Positions 54,861 to 64,000 of a stretch of DNA of 64,000 bases are shown one piece after another. Made by a program: the position numbers and the translations under genes. Within the stretch, counting starts at the first letter, position 1, and each line of letters opens with the position of its first letter. The notes beneath the pieces were generated by a model. The model saw nothing but the letters and a program-made list of their open reading frames with translations, made no database searches and was not told the DNA's origin. The DNA lies in contig OX291548.1 of assembly GCA_946406115.1 (NCBI GenBank), forward strand, positions 8,110,373 to 8,174,372. Direction: 5' to 3'. The stretch comes from Apoda limacodes (Eukaryota > Arthropoda > Insecta > Lepidoptera > Limacodidae).

Positions 54861-55696
54861 TGTATCGTTGCATACGTAGCAACATGAAGGAATATAATTA
54901 CCAGTTGCTTATATTTATAATCTTTTCCATTTTTTGCCAGTAGCGTACGAAATTACGTGAGTACGTAAGTTTAACGGTTTAGGTAACGTCTTATCTAACA
55001 AAATACAAGGGTGAACGCGAGTCGAGAAACAAATTGAGATCTTCTGATATGTTTGCACGCATAAATCTTGCAGGGAGTAAGATTTGCGGGAAAAGAATTA
55101 TTGTGTTTTTGTTTACTATGTCAATGTAAGATATTGTATTACGCTATTCTCTTTGTATAATATATATATACCACTACATATAATATATAGGAAACTGCTA
55201 TTATGGAATAACGATGCCTATTATGATATTTGATATTTTTTTTATAAATAAAAGTTCTGTACTGCAGATAATACAAATGTAACAAGTACGTCCATTATTT
55301 TATTAAAAAATACAAAAAATCATAAATCAAAACCTTCAAATCTATTTTCAATATTTTTTAAGATGTTCATTACTCGAACAGAGTTGCGATGGATTTATCT
55401 TGTAAACCAAATTACACCAAAAAATATAACTATAATAATTATTTTTTGAATATTTATATTTATGAATTTCATGTCGAAAGTTATCGATAAACTGATTTAA
55501 AAAGGATTTCGTCTGACTACAAATGATAAAGTAATTATGTTATGGATGTGAAAGCGGTATCCTATACCATCGATTTCGAAACTATAAAATGCCTACACAT
55601 TAGTGCCTACACAGTTAAAGCCAACCCTGCGGTCCACTAGCGCCACCATCAGATATTCTTTTTACTGTTCGTAGAAAGCATATTTCATGAATTTGA
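54861..55696. other. A+T-rich background
   Basis: No gene. GCGGTCCACTAGCGCCACCA near 55629 is a common insect repeat-type segment. Confidence 0.4.
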
Positions 55697-55835
55697 TTGA
55701 TCGAAAAATAAAACTAGTCATAAGCAATTTCAGAACGATTATTAATTTTTCTAGAATGAATATGCTATAACTCAGAGATGTTACAAAAACTATATAAAAC
55801 GTTCTAAAAATATTTTAGTTTATTCATGTCAATAT
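55697..55835. repeat. Imperfect palindromic repeat (related to 20285)
   Basis: The left side AAAACTAGTCATAAGC, TTTCAGAACGATTATTA loosely pairs with the reverse complement of the right side (AAACTAAAATATTTTTAGAA, CGTTTTATATAGTTTTTG). The left half also matches 20285-20345 directly. It is an old MITE-like element. Confidence 0.4.
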
Positions 55836-57177
55836 AACAAATATTTCAATTTTACCACTTGTCTAGAAACATCTTTTTGCAAGGTCATTCGCTTTTTAAA
55901 TTCAACTGCAAGCATCGTACATTTTTTACGAAATACACAAAGTACTATTGTATTATTTAGTCTGTGCAAAGGCCCGTTAGAGTATTTTTATATTTGACTG
56001 GAATGTTTTACAAGAGCGCCATTAACTCAATACGGAATAATATCGTAACTTTTACTTTTTGCTTATCTTCTACTCGCCAATAGATGACGCTACTATTCCC
56101 GTGGTAAAGTCCGATTCTTAAATTATATTATTTATAATTTTTTTTGTTTTATTTACCGACTATAAAAATAGAAGCTTATCAATTTGACCCGTTATGAATG
56201 TAATATTGTAAGAATTGCACAATATGTGGGTTTGTAGACAAATGTGCCAAATTTAATGAGTTTTATTATGTATTTTATTAGGTATCTACCTATGTTTGTC
56301 TACATATTTTACAGAAATTTTAATCATTCTTGTTGTATTGCATCAACTTAGGGAACAGTGCAAGGATAAAAAAAATTAAGTAGGTTTTCGAAAGCGGTGT
56401 AGCTTTTTAATAAAATTGTAGCTTTTTAACAGAATAAATTGTTATTTGAAAAAATGGGCGTTCCATTTTCCAATTATATATTATATATTATGTATAATTT
56501 GTAATGCAAATATAAATTCAAAGTTTTCAAAGCTCGACGACATTTTTACTGCTTTCACGTGGTAACAGACAGTTGGAAAGTTGGTCTCCACAATTTGGGG
56601 TGTGACTGCCAACTTGAATATGTATGACACAAGTTTAGCACACCTGGGAGTTAGTCCCCAAGTAACGAATAATCTTTAAGAAAACAAGGATGACGCGATA
56701 TGTTAATAAGTATGCGTGAGTAGTGCAGCTAAATCGCAATTCACTTATTTTCTCATTGAAATACATGAAATAAATTAATAGTTTATTATACATCATAATT
56801 ATCAAAAAATGCATTTTTTCAGGGTTGGCACTATTACGGCTATGCTTTAGCAAAGTTGTAAACTAATAGCGCTTAGGACTTTGAAGATTTCTTTGCCAAA
56901 ACTTATAAAAAAAAAAACAGTGAAAAGAGGTCACTTTAGGATTTTTTTCAATAGAATGAGTGACACTCCTTATCATCTAGTGTGTTTGATTTTGCGGTCG
57001 TACGACCAAAAGTCACACGAACTTGCAATGGTCGCGTAGTCGAGTTGTATTAGAACAGCGCATCGGGCAAAACTTAGGTTAAGCCAGAAGTGGTTTAAAA
57101 AATATTTAATTGAAACTCTGGTTATTTAATTATTCACTGGTATACTTTTCGTTGTGACTTCGGGAAATAGCGACATA
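55836..57177. other. A+T-rich background
   Basis: No gene. Frames such as 56635-56853 have no motif. 56980-57075 is slightly less A+T-rich and unassigned. Confidence 0.4.
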
Positions 57178-57200
57178 TAATAATAATAATAATAATTTTT
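57178..57200. repeat. (AAT)n microsatellite
   Basis: About seven AAT units in a row. Confidence 0.95.
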
Positions 57201-57459
57201 AGTTCAATCAAGTATGTATGAGAAAAAAAAAATCAGTTTCACCTTAAGAAAATAGTTATTTCACGTTGGCGTGGAAATTTATTTACAGAAATCAGCGTAA
57301 CAGTCACAATTATTACCATAGCATTATCCAAACTAAAAAAAATTTAATGTAAAAAGAAGAAATGCTGGGACATTACCTACAAACGAGATAAAAAATAAAT
57401 TAGTAATGAGTGCTTAACTCACTAAACTAGATTTCCACCGCCGCGCCGCCGCTCTCCAC

Positions 57460-57642
57460 TTAGTTACGAAGTTCTTCAACAGATAGTTTTTTGTTACGTA
57501 CTTTACTGAGAGTTACAGCTCTGAATAATGAATTTTTACTTATTCTTTGTTGAATTATTTTGTAGGACGAAATTAAATCAAAAATGTAATGTACGCTGTG
57601 TCTATTTAAGGCGTCGTTGCTCACAGATATAGCCTTGTTCAT
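57460..57642 (-). CDS. Unidentified 60-codon open frame next to a GCG-rich patch
   Basis: Minus-strand text includes AISVSNDALNRHSVHYIFDL and LSKVRNKKLSVEELRN before a TAA at 57460-57462. Immediately beyond lies a CGCCGCGCCGCCG patch (57439-57451). The codon mix looks protein-like, but no family is recognised and no splice sites are convincing. It may be a transposon-protein remnant. Confidence 0.2.
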   Translation of the reverse strand: MNKAISVSNDALNRHSVHYIFDLISSYKIIQQRISKNSLFRAVTLSKVRNKKLSVEELRN

Positions 57643-57714
57643 CTCTAGCGCTGTTATTAAACAAAATTGTGGGCGTATACAATATGTATTAACAAATGAT
57701 GTAGTAATTGCTTA

Positions 57715-58215
57715 CAGAGATAGATTGGATTTGGTAATTCTTACTACCGCTGTATGAGTACCTACTAGGTGAAATACTAAATATTGTGGCCTTAAGTACA
57801 AAGATAAAACTCAATTTGGTAACAGGTAATTGCGTTCTACCTACTAGGAGGTATGGTATCTTAATAATTGTGACCATGAGTACAAAGATTAAATTGAGTT
57901 TAGTAATAGGTCTAAGCGTTGTAGTATTGTTGTAGGATTTCAACGACAACTCCTCAATTATAGAAAAAAAAAGATACTCACATTTAACGCTTTCAAGTAG
58001 CCTATGTCCTTCCCTGGGACTCAAACTATCTCCATGCCTTTCATCTTAATCACTACAGCGGTTAAAGCGTGAAGAGTTAACAGACAGACAGAGTTACTTT
58101 CTCATTTCTAATATTAATATGGATGGTGGCCATGAGTACAAAGATAAAATTGAATTTGGTAATAGTTACTACCGTTGTACCTACTAGGATAAATATTGAC
58201 AATACTCCACGATAT
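57715..58215 (+). repeat. Cluster of 'AGTACAAAGATAAAATTGAA' repeats
   Basis: AGTACAAAGATAAAACTCAA (57795), AGTACAAAGATTAAATTGAG (57879) and AGTACAAAGATAAAATTGAA (58136) each sit after TG(G/A)CC(A/T)T(G/A) and before TTTGGTAA(T/C)AG and CTACTAGG. A partial copy (GATTGGATTTGGTAATTC...) is at 57723. The first two copies are spaced 84 bases; the last is separated by an RTE tail. It is a small tandem or dispersed repeat cluster. Confidence 0.75.
57998..58124 (-). mobile_element. RTE-type LINE tail inserted in the repeat cluster
   Basis: Reverse complement: ATCCATATTAATATTAGAAA, TGAGAAAGTAACTCTGTCTG, TCTGTTAACTCTTCACGC, AACCGCTGTAGTGATTAAG, GAGATAGTTTGAGTCCCAG, GGAAGGACATAGGCTAC. This is the clearest RTE-type tail in the window. 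Confidence 0.75.
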
Positions 58216-58558
58216 CAAATATATTATAGTGGCTTATGTACATATACTAATGTATTTCTTTTTGGCAATGTAAAGTCTCATTGTTTTGTATTTAGCTGCA
58301 TTTGTTTTAATACTTAACTACCAAATGTAACAAATTCGTTGATTTTTATAACAAATGAGAATAAATTATGCATAATTATCTATGCCATTAGCAAAAAAAT
58401 ATTTTAGTACAGTTGTTTTCAATCTTTTAAACGCAATAGGTACTTGTGAATAATCTTGCAGAAAAAGTATTTTCACGCGATTCGCCTTAAGTGTCTCTAA
58501 GTGCTCTTTTTTTTGGGTGTTACGATTTAAGTTATCTTCAGCAATTTTCGACTATCTT
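58216..58558. other. A+T-rich background
   Basis: Nothing recognisable. Confidence 0.4.
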
Positions 58559-59020
58559 CGGGAGGCCCGGAGTTAGAGGGCCAGGGCCCCTAGGCACTTG
58601 GCATTTTGGGCCCTCTTCCCCATTTTGAAATCATTCTATTTTGGTTTAGTTAATTAAATGCACTAGTACAGAATAAAAAAATATTTAACCGACAATAATT
58701 ACCTTAATAAATATCAGAATTACGCAGTCTATGTTATTATAGTTACGTTAATCTATTACATATATAGAGTCGTACCGTGAGCTTTCTTTTAAGCAAAAAA
58801 CAAATAAAGTCATCATAGTCAATTGACTGCATTACTTCTGACTATGTATTCATATTATATATTATAATTCTATAAGATCTACATTATATGATATCATATA
58901 CTACATTATATATATCTGGCTTTTGAGGTTGTGTACAGGTCTCACCACTGGGATTGTGGCCCCTAGGCTAGCTGGACCCATAGGCCGGGGCCTTGTAGGC
59001 CGAGGTGGAAAACCGGCTGA
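58559..59020. mobile_element. Putative element with G+C-rich GGGCCCC ends
   Basis: Two G+C-rich blocks (58559-58620 with AGGGCCAGGGCCCCTAGGCA; 58950-59020 with GTGGCCCCTAGGCTAGC and GGCCGGGGCCTTGTAGGCC) flank an A+T-rich core. Such G/C-rich subterminal text is usual in some hAT-like elements. Clear terminal repeats and an 8-bp duplication were not found. Confidence 0.3.
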
Positions 59021-59439
59021 CCTTAAAAAATACGAACATTTAATGTTATAATATTTATAAAAGAGCTGTTACAACATTCAATTATAAACCTGTTTTCTGG
59101 AAAACCATATAATTTTTTTGGAAAATTTGTTAAGAACTATTTAATTGTTTAGTTTTGGTTATGTAAATGAATTAAAAAAAATTAGATAAGGAAATCCTGG
59201 AAAAACTTATCGAGATGCATAACTTAAATTCTATAGTACTCTATATTTATTTTATAAATGGAATTCGTAGTACAAATCATAATAATTTGTTTGTATGTAC
59301 ACACAGAAGTCACTATAAGTAAATGGAATTGTCGGAATTCTTACCCAAGGGCAAATGCGAAAGTCGCAGTTATTAATGCACATCTTTTTGCTATTGAACA
59401 ACAATATCGATAATCCTTCTTTTTTAGTGAAGATAAGAT
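59021..59439. other. A+T-rich background
   Basis: Nothing recognisable. Confidence 0.4.
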
Positions 59440-59765
59440 TATTTGTTCCACACATCACCCATTACACAAGTCGAGGAAACGGGAAAACGGACTCGCGCCT
59501 TCCTTCTTCTTCTACCTTCTCTTGAAGAGATATATCCCTGCGCCAAACTGGATTGCCTAACTCAATTGGATGCTCCGTTGAGACACGTAGTTACAGTAAA
59601 TGACGGTTTTTGTCTAACAATTCTTTCAAGAAAGATGGATTTTGCTGAAATTTTGACAGTAAGAAGGGAATACCCCAAGAAGCAAAATCTACCTTATGCT
59701 AAGGTGTGCATTGTCGCGGGGGGGGGGGGAGGAATACCACCCCAACTAGGGGATGGTAATTAAAA
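59440..59765. other. Unresolved block with a 12-G run
   Basis: A 106-codon plus-strand frame (59443-59763) crosses a G homopolymer at 59718-59729. Text such as LLLPSLEEIYPCAKLDCL is not recognised. The part around the G run (CCCCAACTAGGGGATGG after GGAATACCACC) resembles the edge of a repeated lepidopteran element whose body would be 59766-60480. It is not supported as a gene. Confidence 0.3.
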
Positions 59766-60480
59766 AAAAAACCTCCAGTAATCGATAGAAAGATGGATTT
59801 TAAGCTAAAAATTTTCTATAGAAGTTTTTCGAAAAATCAATACTTTTTGAGATATTCGTGATCGAAAATGTTAATTGTTTTCGTAAATAACCACGTTTTT
59901 TCATACATAACTCATAAACTATTGATTTAATCAAAGAATCTGTAATTATCAAAATGGAAGGTTATAAAAAATAAAGAATAAGTTAAAGCTCATTGAAGGT
60001 AAGCCTTATTTTTTTAACGACAATTTTACAGATTTCAACATTGATTTACGAAAAAACGTTTTACGATGAAAGTACTCAGAATCTTTTTTAAAGTACCTTT
60101 AACATGCGTTTTAAAATAAAGTTCTCTAGCATAAAAACTAACGGAGTTATGACAAAAATAAAGTTAGTTTATATTTTTTTAAGTGAATAATCAACAATGA
60201 AACGCACCTCATTACTATCCTAATTGGAATTAAATGTTACAAATGTACAAATAACTTTATCTTAGCATTATAAATATGATCCAAAAGTTTGGTCAATTTA
60301 AAATGCGTATTTTTGAAAAAACATATCAAATTTGAATATTTCAAAAATAAAAATTTTCAAAGTAACTCAGAAAATAAACCATATACGTAAAAGTTGAGTT
60401 AGAGTTCAAAAAGATAGCATTTTTATTCAAAAAATTTTTTTTTTACTGTAGCTTAAAAATTGATTGAGATATGGCTTGTA
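59766..60480. other. A+T-rich repeat-like body
   Basis: A series of near-repeating words (GAAAAATCAATACTTTTTGA, GATATTCGTGATCGAAAATG, CATACATAACTCATAAACTA, TTGATTTAATCAAAGAATC) suggests a long A+T-rich element I have seen in moth introns, but I cannot name it. No open frame of note. Confidence 0.3.
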
Positions 60481-60491
60481 AAACTTATCAT

Positions 60492-60527
60492 TGTGTGTGT
60501 GTGTGTGTCTTTGTGTGTTTGTGTGTA
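60492..60527. repeat. (GT)n microsatellite, interrupted
   Basis: TGTGTGTGTGTGTGTGTG is followed by TCTT and more TGTG units. Confidence 0.95.
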
Positions 60528-61763
60528 ATTTATCAAAACAAGAAATAAATAAAATATATCGATTTTGTTTTCAATTTTATGTCAAAATGGGTGTTTTAAC
60601 AGGATCAAAAGCTTTATACGTTTTTTCATTCGTTAAATGCCTAAATTTGTGATTTTATCAATTTTTATAAATTAGGGGTAGTTTTCCCTAAGAGTCAAAA
60701 GCACACATCGGCATAGGGTAGATTTTAACGGACGAATAATAACACTGTCGTATGTATAATATTAAAATGGATTTATAATATAAAATTGTATATAATATTG
60801 TAATATTGTTTGACGTACTTTTTTCTCTTCCGAACAAATCAAATACGTTATTTTGCTAATATTCAAACAGTCAAAAACTTAAATACAATTGATTGAAATT
60901 ATGTGCCATTTATGTAAATAACATGTCTTACTTTGTTATTGGTATAAGTATCTAAATATTGGAATCACACATACTTCAGTTTTCATTTATTGTATCTTAA
61001 ATAGTAATCGTGGATATAAATGATTTTTGTAGAATATTAGTTTAATATTAAGCGTAGGTATTAACCCTTTATACAATGCAATAATGTTGGGTTTAATTTA
61101 CAACTTTTAAGCCGTACAGCAAGATGTGATGAGAGCTATGCTAAGGGATTTCTCAACAAATTTCATTCAGAACGTAGTACATCCAGCAAAGTGAAAAATG
61201 ATTGCTTCAGGTAGTTCAGAAATTCAGGAGTCATTTTTTCCCGCTAAGCTGAATAAAGTGTTTTTTTTTAATTACTGGCATGTTTAACATTACAAGTTTT
61301 TTATGACTTTCTACCGATAAATATAAACAAATAGGTGAGAAAAACATATCAGATAAAAAAATATTTACTACCCCTTTTCCCCTATACCAGCACACAAACC
61401 CAGAATCCTGGAACGCTGCCATGGCAGCAGGTTATTAACAGTAAGGGGAGCAGTTGGCAGCTGCCGTGTGACAAATGAAGCTCACATTTTATTAAGAAAC
61501 CTCTCATATTTAGGACTCATATAAAGTATACCTACGCTGCGCTCCAAATAACATTTCTAGCAGATAAATATTGCTTTATTTCATAGTTACTTTTTGCTGT
61601 GCAGAGCATGACTTAATTAATTGATGTGAACACAAATTAGGATGGTATTAACTTGAAATTGTAGTCAACTCTCACTCACTTGTAATAAATAATAGCTTAT
61701 AATAATGCATTATTTATTCTATTTTATTTATTTGTTTTAAAATAAATGTAAATTACAAATTTT
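60528..61763. other. A+T-rich background
   Basis: No gene. 61380-61470 (CACACAAACCCAGAATCC, GGGGAGCAGTTGGCAGC) is less A+T-rich and unassigned. Confidence 0.4.
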
Positions 61764-62222
61764 AAAATCCTCCCCGACACAAAAAATAAACTCTCAAAAC
61801 TAACAAATAATATTTTAAACCTATTTTAATTATTATCGTCACATATATTATGTAAGTTCAAATATTTTTATTTTCTTAGTCAGGGGACCGCTAAAGTTTA
61901 TAAAGTATTTTTCCAACAACAGCTAATTAATTATTACGAATTAGTGCGGTGTGCGGCGCAGGGGTGGGTGCGTTGGCGTCACCAAGTGCGGCGACCCGAA
62001 CGGGCAGACACGTGAGAGCAGACGACATTGACGGTTGTGTCAATTCTTTTTCTTTAATCTGCGACTACACCTGTTTTTCTCACTTAGCGGTCCCCGCCGC
62101 GGCGACGCTAAGAAAATAAAAATATTTTAACTTACATAATATATGTGACGATAATAATTAAAATAGGTTTAAAATATTATTTGTTAGTTTTAAGAGTTTA
62201 TTTTTTGTGTCGGGGGGGTTTT
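61764..62222. mobile_element. 459-bp element with 116-bp near-identical inverted arms
   Basis: The left arm 61764-61879 and the right arm 62107-62222 are reverse complements with about two substitutions in the central 96 bases. Both start at AAAA(T)CC...CCCCGACAC and end at TTTATTTTCTTAG. Further in, GGGGACCGCTAA (61883-61894) pairs with TTAGCGGTCCCC (62084-62095). TTAA lies at both outer edges (61762-61765, 62221-62224), as for a TTAA target duplication of piggyBac-like elements. The arms are very A+T-rich. The roughly 190-base centre is CpG-rich (GTGCGGCGCAGGGGTGGG, GCGGCGACCCGAACGGGC) and has no convincing open frame. The superfamily is tentative; the structure is certain. Confidence 0.8.
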
Positions 62223-62419
62223 AAACTTTTTTTATTTTACTTTAATTTGTCCTTTTTAAAGTTGGTATTAGCAATAATCCTTTATATGCAAATGTGACAG
62301 TAAACTTTGGTGATATTAATAGGTAATGTCAACGAAATCTGCCATGTAATACAAAACGACACCGACGTTATGCCTGCTTCTGTTAACACAGACAATACTG
62401 TCAAATGACGGTCAATGAC

Positions 62420-63050
62420 TTTCATTTTTAGACTTCGTTTTCTTACCTCTCTACGCATTGGGATGGCACTTATCTTCTTCTTGGAACTGTACTGTCGTCG
62501 TAGCAGCGTTGTAAAGATATCGAAGCACCTCAGTATATCGCTAGTCTATACGAAACTGCTGCAGAGAATCTATAACGGTCCAGGTTTCAATGGAGTCAAA
62601 GGCTTTTCGGTAGTCCAAAATCTCCATACACAGAGGTTGATTGGCTCTTAGACCTTCAGTTACAAGGGTCGGCCTAGCCGCATGTGACGTGCAGATTGGT
62701 ACATAAAACAATTTAGCTTCTACCAAGATCTCTGGTTCGGAGGTGACTATTCCATCTGCAATTCTTAGCCTCGTCAGATGGCGTTTTGTGATCAAATGCG
62801 CAAAGACTTTTAGCCTATTGTTTTGCTCAGTTGTAATGAGAACACTGCGTGTGCTGAAGCGTCTAAGATCGCATCTAGTCATCTAAAGTATTAGCCCGTT
62901 TTGAAATTTTGCATCTGGCGACGACCTTTGGGTAGATAGTATCTCCCGTCTTTTTCTGATAAGTTTCAAAGTCTCAGAGGAAACCTTGGATTTCCCATTT
63001 CCTTCATCCTCTTTACCAAGTTATTAGTAAGCTTGTCAACTGTAGAAAAA
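62420..63050 (-). pseudogene. RTE-type LINE ORF2 (reverse transcriptase) remnant
   Basis: From 63050 downward: TVDKLTNNLVKRMKEMG, then (with stops) PKGRRQMQNFKTG, then the open part 62882-62541 with KVFAHLITKRHLTRLRIADG, ILVEAKLFYVPICTSHAARP and CMEILDYRKAFDSIETW, followed by RYIEVLRYLYNAATTTVQF-like text and PMRREVRKRS near 62440. LDYRKAFDS is the reverse-transcriptase motif normally reading F-x-DYxKAFD. Compared with the family as I remember it, about 170 residues between TSHAARP and the DYRKAFD block are missing. Stops, frameshifts and this deletion make it dead. Confidence 0.82.
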
Positions 63051-64000
63051 AATAAAGAGAAAAAAATTAGAAAAAAAGAATCCGGCTACGATCATGGATT
63101 TTACGACGAGACAATACAGATTTTGCCAGTTATTTTAGTAATTAATATCTGCAAGTGTCACGAATGCCGCTTTTCGCTTATTTCGATTTTTGTAATCTGG
63201 GTGTAGGTGTCGTATAAAAAGATATTTTCTTCGTAGGCTATAATAAATGCGGCTGTAGCAATCATTAAAACAAGAAAAACACATCTACTAGTATTCATTA
63301 TACTTTGTTTATAAAAGTACTACTACAATAACAGATAAGTTATTGTCAACAATCAGCCAAAACCAATAAAATTATAATGCCATCCAGACCATCCTGGACT
63401 CACATAAAGTTAATAGTTCCGTAATCGCTTCCACAAAGTTCGTAAGATAAATTCAGATAAGACTAAATAATCATGTTTTATGCCTCAAATTATGAGAGTA
63501 ATATTGGTGTGTAAACTTGTGTCATGTTACTCTATTTGCGGCCTTGTTTATGGACCATTAGACCAAGAAAAGTTGCCGTTAGAGTAATGAAAGTGAGTGG
63601 ACTAGATGCTTCATTATCATAGGATAATCTGATACTAAGGGGGGACGTTAAGTTTTATACGACAGTTACTTGGTAATTTTAGAACTTCCTGCGAGCATGG
63701 AGGTAGGATATGCATAGGCCCGAAGTTTATGCAAGGGATTTATATGTTTCCTCTCTTATAGTTAACTAGTTTCTTGCCTTCGGAAAGTTTTATTAAATAT
63801 TATATTGATAATTTAATGGCTTCTTGAAAAGATTCATTACTTGAATGGTAAAGGAATGGTCCAGAACGAATTTTAAAAATAAAAAGTAAAGAATGCCGAT
63901 ATTAAGTAGGTATGTATTTAAGACAACTATTTACCTAATTTTATTAATACAAATAATATTGTTGGAAACTTTTAAGATAAAAAGTTTTAATCCGTCATAA
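63051..64000. other. A+T-rich background
   Basis: No gene or defined repeat is recognised to the window edge. A purine-rich AAAAAAATTAGAAAAAAAG run lies near 63060-63080. Confidence 0.4.

Noticed and set aside
57715..58215. CRISPR-like array
   Set aside because: Repeats are diverged and unevenly spaced, one gap is filled by a LINE tail, and the genome is an insect's.

Overview
The window reads as a gene-poor stretch of insect nuclear DNA, most likely from a moth or butterfly (Lepidoptera). It is strongly A+T-rich. I recognise many repeat types from memory as typical of lepidopteran genomes: Jockey/CR1-like LINE 3' ends ending in a short poly(A), RTE-type LINE tails, tRNA-derived SINEs with an A box reading GCCTAGTTGG, a 5S-rRNA-like SINE, elements starting near GTGCGAGTCGGACTCGCGCAC-like text, and the word TAGGTACCTA. 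No database was searched, so the assignment rests on recognition. I found no intact conserved protein-coding gene, no functional tRNA or rRNA gene and no CRISPR array.

Layout. 1-5.3 kb is A+T-rich background, with one candidate coding exon on the minus strand (1093-1256). 5.3-17.2 kb is dense in transposon debris: LINE 3' ends, foldback MITEs, the first copy of a roughly 570-bp repeat family, a broken reverse-transcriptase-associated C-terminal domain (8920-9548), a dead mariner (12676-13500) and a G+C-richer block with a tight cluster of transcription-factor words (7519-7585). 17.2-31 kb is mostly featureless, apart from an inverted-repeat-bounded element (22203-23999), RTE tails and a second copy of the 570-bp family. 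A dimeric 63-bp minisatellite lies at 31080-31394. 33.2-33.6 kb could be a promoter and 5' non-coding exon on the minus strand, possibly spliced to the exon at 1.1 kb. 34.7-35.6 kb holds a nested insertion. 36-53 kb contains scattered LINE/SINE fragments and three notable hairpins. 53-60.5 kb is SINE fragments, a small repeat cluster cut by an RTE tail, and low-complexity DNA. 61764-62222 is a 459-bp element with 116-bp, nearly identical inverted arms. 62420-63050 is a dead RTE reverse transcriptase.

How the parts relate. Nothing here looks like a pathway or operon. The best explanation is a large intron or intergenic region that has repeatedly received LINEs, SINEs and MITEs. Evidence of relative age is visible: identical-ended young copies (570-bp family, 61.8-kb element), nested insertions (34.7-35.6 kb, 22.2-24.0 kb, 57.7-58.2 kb) and old frameshifted coding remnants (mariner, RTE, the 8.9-kb domain).
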